This document shows, one piece after another, positions 1-5,017 of a stretch of DNA of 5,017 nt. The notes beneath the pieces were generated by a model. The model saw only the letters and a list, made by a program, of their open reading frames with translations, searched no databases and was not told where the DNA came from. Each line of letters begins with the position of its first letter. The stretch's first letter is position 1. The DNA lies in assembly GCA_937860165.1 (NCBI GenBank), contig CALMBE010000657.1:1-5017 (forward strand), read 5' to 3'. The DNA is from an uncultured Planctomycetaceae bacterium. Its GTDB lineage: Bacteria; Planctomycetota; Planctomycetia; Pirellulales; Lacipirellulaceae. A program made the position numbers and the translations under genes.

Positions 1-190
1 CCTTCGCCAGTTCGGTCAACCTCCCGGCTGGCGAATTTGATTTCGCCAACTGCCAGGTGGCGAGCCCAACCTGCACTCCGGGAGCGAGCCTGAGCCTGTA
101 TTTCTGCGACATTGCAGGGTGCGTTGCCGGGCCGAGCATCGCCGCTTCCGGCACGCCGCCCAATCGCGAGATCCTGACGTTTCCGGCGGT
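1..190. other. Unexplained terminal segment that replaces the expected M32 catalytic domain
   Basis: None of the three minus frames here gives the M32 zinc motif or the sequence around it. The plus frame starting at position 3 is open through to 299 and over this stretch reads like a plausible protein: NLPAGEFDFANC, then PTCTPGASLSLYFCDIAGC, with four cysteines and about three quarters G or C at third positions. A minus frame offset by one from the M32 frame is equally open and equally GC-rich at third positions, so the coding strand cannot be decided. The first 65 bases also hold short inverted repeats (TTCGCCAG at 3-10 with CTGGCGAA at 28-35; GGCGAA at 30-35 with TTCGCC at 42-47). The origin could be a neighbouring gene joined by rearrangement, an insertion, or a chimeric sequence end. 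I do not recognise the encoded peptide. Confidence 0.45.
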
Positions 191-902
191 GATGATCGGT
201 GACGTCGAGCCGACCCGCCGTGAAATCGAAGCCGATGGCCTGGGCGGCTTGCTTGCCAAAGGCTTCCTGAGCAGACTTTGGGAACTCGCGCGCAAGTAAG
301 CCAACGTCGGGTCGTCGCGGGCTTTCGCCGATGGCCTGCACCAAGGGTACGAGGGCATCGCGTAAATCGGCCAAAACTTTTGCGATCCGCGGGGTCGATT
401 CCCCAGGTTCGTAATCATCGAGAAGCGCATCGTAGGGATCATTTTCGTAACCCAGTGCCGCCGCTTCTTGCTGCTTGAGCCCCACCATTTTTTCCAGCAA
501 GGGTTGAAAGCTGGAAAAATCGTCGGCCTTGCGGGCCGCCGCCCAAACCTGTTGGCCTTGGACCGCCGTGCGGGTGAGTTCCTCGACCAACTTCTGTGGC
601 AGCCGGGTTTTCTTGTCGTAGTTGTGCTGGAGATGCCGAATCACGGCCCCCGTATCGCTGGTGGGGTCCGTGGCCAGAGGACTTGCAGCGAGCTCTCCAA
701 GCCACGAACCCAAAGCAGGATCCGTTTGTTTCTGGTGAACTAACCCGGCGACGTACGCCGCTTGTTCTGCCCGATAGGCTCCCCCGGCGGAGGGCATCTT
801 GGTCCTTTCATCCCATTCCAGCAGATATTGAATACTGGTGAGAATTGCCGCCTGGTGCGCGTGCGAACAGACTTTTGTGAAGATTTCTGTTGATGGGCCC
901 AT
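1..902 (-). CDS. M32 (Taq-type) metallocarboxypeptidase, N-terminal part; broken near position 190 or running into foreign sequence
   Basis: M32 enzymes are cytoplasmic zinc carboxypeptidases of about 500 residues that trim C-terminal residues from peptides. Reading leftwards from ATG at 902-900 (an in-frame TGA lies 7 codons before it), the frame shows family hallmarks in order: LLEWDERTKMPSAGGAYRAE (residues 27-46), a segment with YDKKTRLPQKLVEELTRT (95-112), VWAAARKADDFSSFQPLLEK (119-138), ALGYENDPYDALLDDYEPGE (149-168) and IGFDFTAGRLDVTDH (223-237). After H237 (about position 192) the likeness stops. The family's DVT-HPF segment and the HExxH zinc motif about 30 residues further are missing, although the frame stays open to the window edge (residue about 300). 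No strong ribosome binding site is visible before the ATG. Family assignment of the first 237 residues is confident; the last 63 residues in this frame are probably not M32. Without HExxH the product would be inactive as a peptidase. Confidence 0.85.
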   Translation of the reverse strand, partial: MGPSTEIFTKVCSHAHQAAILTSIQYLLEWDERTKMPSAGGAYRAEQAAYVAGLVHQKQTDPALGSWLGELAASPLATDPTSDTGAVIRHLQHNYDKKTRLPQKLVEELTRTAVQGQQVWAAARKADDFSSFQPLLEKMVGLKQQEAAALGYENDPYDALLDDYEPGESTPRIAKVLADLRDALVPLVQAIGESPRRPDVGLLAREFPKSAQEAFGKQAAQAIGFDFTAGRLDVTDHHRRKRQDLAIGRRAGSGDARPGNAPCNVAEIQAQARSRSAGWARHLAVGEIKFASREVDRTGE

Positions 903-932
903 AACGATGAAATTCCGGTATCACGGGGTGAC

Positions 933-961
933 TTTAGAATCGTCGGTTTTCTTGGTAGAAT
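933..961 (+). promoter_or_regulatory. Candidate sigma70-like promoter for the DUF1569-bshB1 pair
   Basis: TTTAGA (933-938, 4 of 6 to TTGACA) and TAGAAT (956-961, 5 of 6 to TATAAT) are separated by 17 bases. They lie about 110 bases before the ATG at 1070, in the gap between the divergent M32 and DUF1569 genes. A start here would put the inverted repeat at 971-1018 into the 5' leader. This is a match by eye to a loose consensus; planctomycete promoters are poorly defined, so it is only a candidate. Confidence 0.25.
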
Positions 962-970
962 GCAGGTGCC

Positions 971-1018
971 ATTGGAACCCATTTCCCTTCCATGAGACAA
1001 GGGGATTCAAGTTCCAAT
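971..1018. repeat. Nested inverted repeat in the divergent intergenic region
   Basis: ATTGGAAC (971-978) and GTTCCAAT (1011-1018) are perfect reverse complements. Inside them CCCTT (985-989) pairs with AAGGG (999-1003), leaving a 9-base loop. As RNA this would fold into a two-tier hairpin in the leader of the plus-strand genes. As DNA the two outer 8-mers, 40 bases apart, could be half-sites for a regulator serving both divergent genes. No known riboswitch class is recognised. The pairing is seen directly; the function is unknown. Confidence 0.4.
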
Positions 1019-1069
1019 TCTCGTGAGTAACAGAGTATTCTAGATGGGCGAGACGAATCGCAAAGGAAC

Positions 1070-1537
1070 ATGAAAAACACCAAACAGTGCCCCCGACGCG
1101 AGGTACACTACGTTTCACTCGAGCAGATGCTCGGCGATGTGGATCGACTGGCGAGGTCCAATGCGCCGACTACCGGCAATTGGTCGATGGCGCAAATCTT
1201 TGAACACCTGGCGACCACGATTGATAAGTCGGTCGATGGCTTTGGAATCATGGCACCTTGGCCGATGCGAGTTGTCGGCAAATTCTTTAAGCAGCGATTC
1301 CTGCACAAACCGATGTCGGCCGGTTTCAAACTGCCTCCTCGGGCTGCCGCGGTACTTGTCCCGGGAGAGCAAGAACTAACCGCAGCACAGGAGCACATCC
1401 ACAGTGCGGTGGGCCGCTTTCATGCAGCCACGAAAGTCCACCCTCATCCAGTTCTGGAAACATTGACACGCGACGAATGGAATCTCTTGCACTTGCGCCA
1501 CTGCGAGCTCCACATGAGTTTCATCGCCAACCCGTAG
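1070..1537 (+). CDS. DUF1569 family protein (DinB/YfiT-like fold)
   Basis: This 155-residue protein has the DUF1569 layout: an N-terminal helix, then GNWSMAQIFEHLATTIDKS (36-54), a central stretch with FKLPP near residue 86, and a C-terminal HLRHCELHMSF (141-151). The DinB-fold metal triad is likely H46 in FEHL plus H144 and H148, which form an HxxxH pair. No signal peptide or membrane segment is seen, so it should be cytoplasmic. The start at 1070 is preceded by AAAGGA (1062-1067), a good match to the ribosome binding consensus but only two bases from the ATG. The stop at 1537 is 8 bases before the BshB1 start, so the two are very likely co-transcribed. Some DinB-superfamily members are bacillithiol or mycothiol-dependent transferases or isomerases. 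That, with this neighbour, hints at a thiol-linked role, but the family itself has no proven reaction that I know of. Confidence 0.88.
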   Translation: MKNTKQCPRREVHYVSLEQMLGDVDRLARSNAPTTGNWSMAQIFEHLATTIDKSVDGFGIMAPWPMRVVGKFFKQRFLHKPMSAGFKLPPRAAAVLVPGEQELTAAQEHIHSAVGRFHAATKVHPHPVLETLTRDEWNLLHLRHCELHMSFIANP

Positions 1538-1545
1538 GTCCCTCC

Positions 1546-2235
1546 ATGCTCGATATCTTGGTCATTGCACCCCATCCCGACGACGCGGAACTCGGCATGG
1601 GGGGAGCCATCGCACAATTCCTCGACGAGGGATTGCGCGTGGGTGTCTTGGACCTCACCAGTGGCGAACCCACACCCCACGGGTCGCCAGAAATTCGCGC
1701 CCGCGAAACTGCTGCCGCAACAGAAATTCTGGGCATTCCTTGGCGAGAAAATCTGGGACTTCCCAATCGCAGTCTCGAACCAACACTCGAAAATCGTGCC
1801 AGGCTCGCAGCCGTGTTCCGCCAGCAACGACCACGCTGGCTGTTTGCCCCCTATTGGATCGATGCCCATCCCGACCATCTGGCGGCAACGGAACTGGTCG
1901 AAGCAGCCCGATTTTGGGCCAAACTTTCCAAGACCGACCTGCCCGGTGAACCGCATCATCCGGAGCGGATTTACAATTACTTCTGCGTCCACTTGAAGCT
2001 GGCCCCACAACCTGCCTTTGTATTGGACATTTCGGCGCACTGGGAAAAAAAGCTCGCCGCGATCCGGTGTTACGAAAGTCAGTTTATTACCGGGCGTTCG
2101 ACCGAGTCGCCCACGTTTCTTGATCAACTCCGTGACGAAGCGGCCTACTGGGGCAAATCGATCGACCGCCCCTTCGGCGAACCCTTCGCCAGCCGCGAAC
2201 CGCTGGGGATGAAATCCCTGAAGACGCTGGTTTGA
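1546..2235 (+). CDS. bshB1: BshB1-type N-acetylglucosaminyl-malate deacetylase (bacillithiol biosynthesis; PIG-L/LmbE fold)
   Basis: BshB1 removes the acetyl group from GlcNAc-malate, made by BshA, to give GlcN-malate, to which BshC adds cysteine to form bacillithiol. The 229-residue product has the normal family length. APHPDDAELGMGG (8-20) carries likely zinc ligands H10 and D13 and the catalytic base D12. APYWIDAHPDH (101-111) supplies H108 and the third ligand H111. The spacing matches Bacillus BshB enzymes with an offset of two. Other BshB1-like stretches are DLTSGEPTPHGSPEIRARE (36-54), FVLDISAHWEKKLAAIRCYE (158-177) and GEPFASREPL (211-220). I chose ATG 1546 because it begins the fold directly (MLDILVIAPHPDD). 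An upstream in-frame ATG at 1477 would add 23 unrelated residues inside the previous gene. Only a weak AGGT (1536-1539) precedes the start, so translational coupling to the DUF1569 gene is likely. BshA and BshC are not in the window. A general LmbE-type deacetylase is the alternative. Confidence 0.9.
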   Translation: MLDILVIAPHPDDAELGMGGAIAQFLDEGLRVGVLDLTSGEPTPHGSPEIRARETAAATEILGIPWRENLGLPNRSLEPTLENRARLAAVFRQQRPRWLFAPYWIDAHPDHLAATELVEAARFWAKLSKTDLPGEPHHPERIYNYFCVHLKLAPQPAFVLDISAHWEKKLAAIRCYESQFITGRSTESPTFLDQLRDEAAYWGKSIDRPFGEPFASREPLGMKSLKTLV

Positions 2236-2259
2236 GTGCATTCGCAGATGTGGTAGGAT
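2232..2259 (+). promoter_or_regulatory. Weak candidate promoter for the nucleotidyltransferase cassette
   Basis: TTGAGT (2232-2237), overlapping the bshB1 stop codon, and TAGGAT (2254-2259) are 16 bases apart, each 4 of 6 to the sigma70 consensus. A start would fall almost at the ATG of the next gene (2266), giving a leaderless or nearly leaderless transcript. The AGGA within the second hexamer (2255-2258) lies 7 bases before that ATG and may instead act as a ribosome binding site. With only 30 bases separating the genes, read-through from bshB1 is equally possible. Confidence 0.18.
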
Positions 2260-2265
2260 GAAGGC

Positions 2266-2469
2266 ATGGAACCCTTACGAGAGATTGCTGTTCGGAAGTC
2301 GACACTCACCGAACAAGGTCAGGAAAATGATCTCCAGCAACTTTCGAGTGCCGAGCGAATGGCACTGGTTTGGCCGTTGACAGTCAGTGCATGGGCGATG
2401 AAGGGTGTAGACCTTGCTCACCAAAGATTACAGCGACATGTTGAATGCGTTGAACGACGCAAACGTTGA
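2266..2469 (+). CDS. Small conserved-type protein, partner of the downstream nucleotidyltransferase
   Basis: This 67-residue basic protein begins MEPLREIAVRKSTLTEQGQE and ends RLQRHVECVERRKR. The pattern, with a RK-S-LTEQ-ENDL start, a middle WPLTVSAWA segment and a closing RLQRHV-RV-RR, is one I recall from short genes placed just before small nucleotidyltransferases in planctomycetes and cyanobacteria. It has no signal peptide, membrane segment or recognised domain. AGGA at 2255-2258 is 7 bases before the ATG. Its last 56 bases overlap the nucleotidyltransferase in another frame. This tight coupling resembles toxin-antitoxin pairs, so it could be an antitoxin or accessory subunit, but no function is established. 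Overlap with a confident gene and the recalled pattern make it more than a chance reading frame. Confidence 0.72.
   Translation: MEPLREIAVRKSTLTEQGQENDLQQLSSAERMALVWPLTVSAWAMKGVDLAHQRLQRHVECVERRKR
2401..2405 (+). promoter_or_regulatory. Ribosome binding site that supports the TTG start of the nucleotidyltransferase
   Basis: AAGGG lies 8 bases before TTG 2414, inside the coding sequence of the small upstream gene. The first in-frame ATG (2438) would lose the MLTKDYSDM segment, which aligns with the usual beginning of this nucleotidyltransferase family. The TTG start is therefore preferred. Confidence 0.55.
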
Positions 2470-2863
2470 ATATTTGGTGGTGGGCGCGTATGCCCTAGCT
2501 GTCTATGGGAACCCGCGCGCAACGGGTGACATCGATATCTGGGTTAGGCCTACTTCAGAAAACGCCCAGCGAGTTTGGAGTGCATTAGGACTGTTTCGTG
2601 CCCCTCGGGCGAATGTGAAACAAGAAGATTTCTGCGATCCCGATGTAGTCTATCAAATCGGAGTGGCTCCCTGTCGGATCGACATTTTGACAGCCATTGA
2701 TGGGGTATTGTTCGAAGTTGCCTGGAAGAATCGGCTAGAAATTCACCTCGACGGTATCAAGATTACAGTGATTGGCCCCCAAGAACTTCTCGTGAATAAA
2801 TATGCTTCGGGTCGGCCAAAAGATTTGGCCGATGCCGCTTGGCTTGAACAACGAAATGGCTAA
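2414..2863 (+). CDS. Small nucleotidyltransferase-fold protein (DUF6036 / AbiEii-like, minimal polymerase beta type)
   Basis: This 149-residue protein has the minimal nucleotidyltransferase core. YLVVGAYALAVYGNPRATGD (20-39) is the glycine-containing motif. It runs into DIDIWV with likely metal-binding aspartates D39 and D41, and RIDIL (89-93) supplies a third carboxylate, D90. The C-terminal NKYASGRPKDLADAAWLE (128-145) is a signature of the DUF6036 and AbiEii-like group. All three acidic residues are present, so the enzyme may be active, for example transferring a nucleotide to a tRNA or to a protein partner; the substrate cannot be read from sequence. No membrane segment is visible. The start is a TTG at 2414, supported by AAGGG 8 bases upstream and by the family's usual N-terminus. 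It overlaps the 67-residue gene by 56 bases, which points to coupled translation. AbiEii relatives are toxins, but solitary members of this group are often only of unknown function. Confidence 0.88.
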   Translation: MLTKDYSDMLNALNDANVEYLVVGAYALAVYGNPRATGDIDIWVRPTSENAQRVWSALGLFRAPRANVKQEDFCDPDVVYQIGVAPCRIDILTAIDGVLFEVAWKNRLEIHLDGIKITVIGPQELLVNKYASGRPKDLADAAWLEQRNG

Positions 2864-2933
2864 GATGCGACAATGTCCTTGCGGCTCGACAAGTCCTAGC
2901 CAGGCAACTTCATGTCACATGTTTCATGCCGAT
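2864..2933. other. Short convergent intergenic region without a clear terminator
   Basis: These 70 bases separate the ends of the convergent nucleotidyltransferase and surface-protein genes. A 6-bp inverted repeat, TGGCTA (2857-2862, covering the stop codon) and TAGCCA (2897-2902), has a 34-base loop. A near-palindrome CATGTCACATG lies at 2911-2921. Neither is followed by a run of T on either strand, so no rho-independent terminator can be called. Confidence 0.3.
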
Positions 2934-4794
2934 TTAGCTGAACACTTTTTCTAGCAGGTCATCCGAGAGCCAATCGATTGCTGGCACACTGCTTGGGCGA
3001 GAATTTGTGATTCGGAGGTCGGCTGCTTGGCGTTTCCCCGCGCTAGTTTGGAGGTTGTCGCCAGCAAATGCGCTCTCAGTAATAGGTTCAGCCCCGATGC
3101 CAGTGTTGCTCCCTGCCGAATCATCGACTTCTTCGACGGGTATTCGTAAGAGCCCCATGGCCATGGCGGCATCGACCGCGTCTTGGTAGGCCGCCGCGGA
3201 GTCGCCGCCATCGGTTATCGCGGCACTGAGCGGCACCGTGCCATAGGTATTCTGCCATTGGGTGAGATCGACAGCATCGACATCGGAATCATTATCCGAA
3301 TTGCCCTCGCCGCGTGTGGCGTTCGGGGTCCCAAAACCGCGCTGCCAGGCCAGGAAGTCACGTCCGTCGATATCGCCATCGGCGTCAAAGTCGGCAGTGG
3401 GAGTGGTAAAGGGTTGGGCCTCGAAAGCCCCGATATCTATCCGTCCATTCTGCACTCGCGCAAACCCCGTCCCCCGTTGGTCGAACCCGCCAGGACTGAA
3501 CACGATGCTCGGATCGCCGACATCCAAGGCCGGGCTGCCGGAACGCAAGGCATGAGTCCGGGTTGGTCCACCATTGGGAAGCAACGGGGCAAGCTGCGGG
3601 TTGTTGTTCACCACGTTGTTCCCACCGGAGGTAGGTGTGATCCCCGTGCCGATCAAGCTATAGTTGACCGTGATCGCGCCGATTTGGGTTTTTCCCTGGT
3701 CATTCGCTCCCCCTGCCGCCGTATTACCGGCCACGATGGATCCATTAATCGTAGTAGGGGTATTAACCCCGGATTGAAAAATACCTCCCCCTCTCGAACT
3801 GCTGTGCTCCGCGCGGTTGTTGGTGACGGTGCTCTGTGTGATCGACACGGTGCCTTGCGAAAAAATCCCCCCGCCATCGGAGTTACTCCCACCTACTGTG
3901 CGGTTTCCGCTGACAGTACTCGTAAATAGAGACACCTCGCCAAGGGAAACAATCCCACCTCCGGGGGCACCCTCCCCAAAGGTGCTGTTGCCACTGACAG
4001 TGCTCTTATTGAGCGACACCGAGTCCAAGGCCCGAATCCCACCCCCCTGGGAGGACGTTCCTGTTGTCTGGTTTCCATGGACATTACTTTCATTAAGTTC
4101 CACGGTTCCTTGGGAAAAGATTCCACCTCCGCGCGCTGTATTCCCCGCGGTGCTGTTGCCACTAACTGTACTCTGATTAAACAATACGGAGCCGATGGCC
4201 CAAATCCCGCCGCCGGCGGCAAAGCTTCCCGTGGTGCTGTTTCCACTGATGGTACTCTGATCGAGGGTGAGACTACCGTTGGTGTTCGAGATGAGCGAGC
4301 GGATCGCTCCACCGCTAAACGTCGTGTCTGCGGAGCTCGCGTTATTGCCGGTCGTCCTGCCGCCCGTGAGCGTAAGGCCCCCTAACTCGAAGTTCCCTGC
4401 GGTCGCGGTGATGTTGAATATCCGCGAGAGTTGATTGGCGTTGACCGTCACGTTCCCAGCGAGCGGTCTAGCATCGATTGTCAGTGCCTGGGTAATTACA
4501 AGCTCCGTGCCCCCCAAGGTGATTGACTGCCCGCTGAGTGCCGGGGCGAAGTCGATCGAAGTCGGCCCCGGAAGTTGCGTTGGCAGCGAGAATCGCTTCG
4601 CGGAGCGAAATCCCATCACCGCCGTTGTTGCCAATCAAGGCCGAGATGGAACCCGTGTTCCCATTGACCAAGTCGGAGTTGTTACCGACAGTCACAGCCG
4701 CCAGCAGCCGACGGTCTTCCAGCGATTCAAACCGCAGTGAGCGAGCATGAGTATCGTGATTTTTCAGCCAAGATCCAGATCGTTTGCGAGCCAT
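2934..4794 (-). CDS. Planctomycete surface/secreted beta-helix protein with choice-of-anchor Q and dockerin domains; split by a frameshift
   Basis: Correcting one extra base near 4559 gives a 619-residue protein. The start ATG is at 4794-4792, preceded by GGGAG six bases away. In corrected numbering, LRFESLEDRRLLA (20-32) is the planctomycete LEPR-xLL-like N-terminal sorting motif. GISLREAILAAN (61-72) resembles the CSLREA motif. Five 28-29 residue GGGI repeats within 161-334 have S/N-rich STVSGN turns typical of a right-handed parallel beta-helix. A choice-of-anchor Q-like domain (about 349-458) contains GGPTRTHALRSGSPALDVGD and ends DIGAFEA. Two calcium-loop dockerin-like segments follow (466-519: DFDADGDIDGRDFLAWQRGF and DNDSDVDAVDLTQWQ). 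A 97-residue tail ends LLEKVFS. The likely role is a cell-surface or extracellular polysaccharide-binding or adhesive protein; no catalytic residues are recognised. As written, translation from 4794 leaves the beta-helix frame after residue 78 and stops at 4468, so the gene is either inactivated or carries a sequencing error. Confidence 0.85.
3792..4214 (-). repeat. Five in-frame 84-87 base repeats in the beta-helix gene
   Basis: The coding strand carries units at 4214-4131, 4130-4047, 4046-3963, 3962-3876 and 3875-3792, each starting GGGI. Four are 84 bases; the fourth is 87. A degenerate unit with an insertion precedes them (4313-4215) and another GGGI begins at 3791. At protein level each unit reads GGGI-x6-V-x4-S-x-V-x-x-N. 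Units two and five share IFSQGTV, but their codons differ at many synonymous sites, so the duplications are old and are kept by selection on protein structure. Confidence 0.85.
4553..4566 (-). other. Frameshift site (one extra base) in the beta-helix gene
   Basis: On the coding strand the upstream frame reads ...NATSGAD and the downstream frame reads SIDFAPALSGQ. The bases are GCCGACTTCGATCGAC. Dropping one T (plus-strand A at 4559 or 4560) restores GAC TCG ATC GAC and joins the frames as SGADSIDFAPALSG, the expected wording for this class of protein. There is no slippery heptamer or long homopolymer, so programmed frameshifting is unlikely. Confidence 0.8.
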
Positions 4795-4800
4795 CAATCT

Positions 4801-4805
4801 CTCCC
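4801..4805 (-). promoter_or_regulatory. Ribosome binding site of the beta-helix gene
   Basis: The coding strand has GGGAG followed by six bases and then ATG at 4794. It chooses this start over an in-frame ATG at 4851, which would add 19 residues without any resemblance to the planctomycete sorting peptide. MARKR from 4794 gives the short basic N-terminus usual before the LEDRRLLA motif. Confidence 0.6.
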
Positions 4806-4859
4806 AAAGTGTTAACGAGACGTATCGGGTCCATTGTGACTGGTAACCCACTCAAAGCA

Positions 4860-4873
4860 AAGTAAAAAGTAAA
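4860..4873. repeat. AT-rich tandem 7-mer upstream of the beta-helix gene
   Basis: AAGTAAA occurs twice in tandem (4860-4866 and 4867-4873) within an AT-rich stretch about 65-80 bases before the beta-helix start codon. It could contribute to promoter activity as an upstream AT-rich element, but no convincing -35/-10 pair was found for this gene. Confidence 0.3.
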
Positions 4874-4971
4874 TAAGTTTCTCCTTTTGGTGGGCCCTGC
4901 TCCGCCTTCAGCGACAGAATGCCCGAATGGGTTTTCGGTGCTAGTGCTTTGTCAAAGCGTTATTTGGGGTG

Positions 4972-5005
4972 CCATGCCCACGCTGGTACTCCGGCGTGGG
5001 CATGG
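4972..5005 (+). repeat. Strong isolated hairpin, REP-like palindrome
   Basis: CCATGCCCACGCTGG (4972-4986) pairs with CCGGCGTGGGCATGG (4991-5005), leaving a TACT loop. The 15-bp stem has a single G-U pair when read as plus-strand RNA, and becomes C-A mismatched on the minus strand. Further pairs outside the arms (4968-4971 with 5006-5009, two of them wobble) lengthen it as RNA. It is not followed by a T-run, so it is not a normal rho-independent terminator. The shape suits a dispersed palindromic repeat; its copy number in the genome cannot be seen from here. Confidence 0.7.
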
Positions 5006-5017
5006 TATCGCCGAGCA

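Noticed and set aside
1..190. An insertion sequence end interrupting the M32 gene
   Set aside because: No transposase motif, terminal inverted repeat at the junction or target duplication can be seen, since the other side is outside the window.
439..1000. Several open frames on both strands over the M32 region (for example 439-705 minus and 740-1000 minus)
   Set aside because: They are off-frame shadows of the M32 frame that starts at 902, which carries the family motifs continuously.
1477..1545. Upstream ATG at 1477 as the start of bshB1
   Set aside because: It would add 23 residues without resemblance to the family and overlap the DUF1569 gene by 61 bases. ATG 1546 starts directly at the first beta strand, as in known BshB proteins.
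1444..2241. A 265-codon open frame on the minus strand opposite the DUF1569 end and bshB1
   Set aside because: It lies antisense to a gene with clear BshB1 motifs, has no recognisable domain, and is explained by GC-rich third positions on the opposite strand.
2857..2930. A bidirectional terminator between the convergent genes
   Set aside because: The inverted repeats are short or widely spaced and lack T-runs on both strands.
3183..3929. A 248-codon plus-strand open frame over the beta-helix gene
   Set aside because: It is the mirror of the repeat, choice-of-anchor and dockerin coding region. Its translation has no family features.
3792..4313. Regular repeats that could suggest a CRISPR array
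   Set aside because: The unit is 84 bases, diverged, in frame and protein-coding, with no identical short repeat and spacer arrangement.
4540..4580. Programmed ribosomal frameshifting in the surface-protein gene
   Set aside because: There is no slippery heptamer, no stimulating hairpin and no early stop near the shift that would suggest recoding. A plain one-base insertion explains it.

Overview
The window reads as a piece of a planctomycete genome, probably of the Pirellulales type. The main evidence is the long minus-strand surface protein. It has an LRFESLEDRRLLA N-terminal sorting motif, a beta-helix of GGGI repeats, a choice-of-anchor Q domain and planctomycete-style dockerin repeats with the FLAWQRGFGT signature. 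The moderate GC content and a 67-residue/nucleotidyltransferase gene pair of a kind I recall from planctomycetes agree with this. The assignment rests on recognition by eye, not on a search.

Left part (1-1069). A minus-strand M32 (Taq-type) metallocarboxypeptidase starts at 902 and reads leftwards. Its first 237 residues fit the family well. At about position 190 the resemblance stops abruptly, although the frame stays open to the window edge. The zinc motif HExxH, expected some 30 residues later, is absent from all three minus frames. The leftmost 190 bases are therefore something else: a rearrangement, an insertion or an assembly chimera. The 167-base gap at 903-1069 is a divergent promoter region with a nested inverted repeat.

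Middle part (1070-2863, plus strand). A DUF1569/DinB-fold protein lies 8 bases upstream of a clear BshB1-type GlcNAc-malate deacetylase of bacillithiol biosynthesis. Some DinB-fold enzymes use bacillithiol or mycothiol as cofactor, so the pairing suggests a functional link. Thirty bases further on is a compact two-gene cassette: a 67-residue protein whose 3' end overlaps by 56 bases a small DNA polymerase beta-like nucleotidyltransferase that starts with TTG. The layout is toxin-antitoxin-like, but no such function is shown here.

Right part (2864-5017, minus strand). A secreted or cell-surface beta-helix protein of about 619 residues would run from 4794 to 2934, but one extra base near 4559 splits it into two frames. 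Its middle holds five near-perfect 28-29 residue repeats. Upstream, close to the right edge, is a strong isolated hairpin (15-bp arms, 4-base loop) without a U-tract, which resembles a dispersed palindromic repeat more than a terminator.

The genes look like ordinary chromosomal neighbours, not one dedicated system. The most unusual points are the two breaks (M32 and the beta-helix gene), the DinB/BshB1 coupling and the overlapping nucleotidyltransferase cassette.
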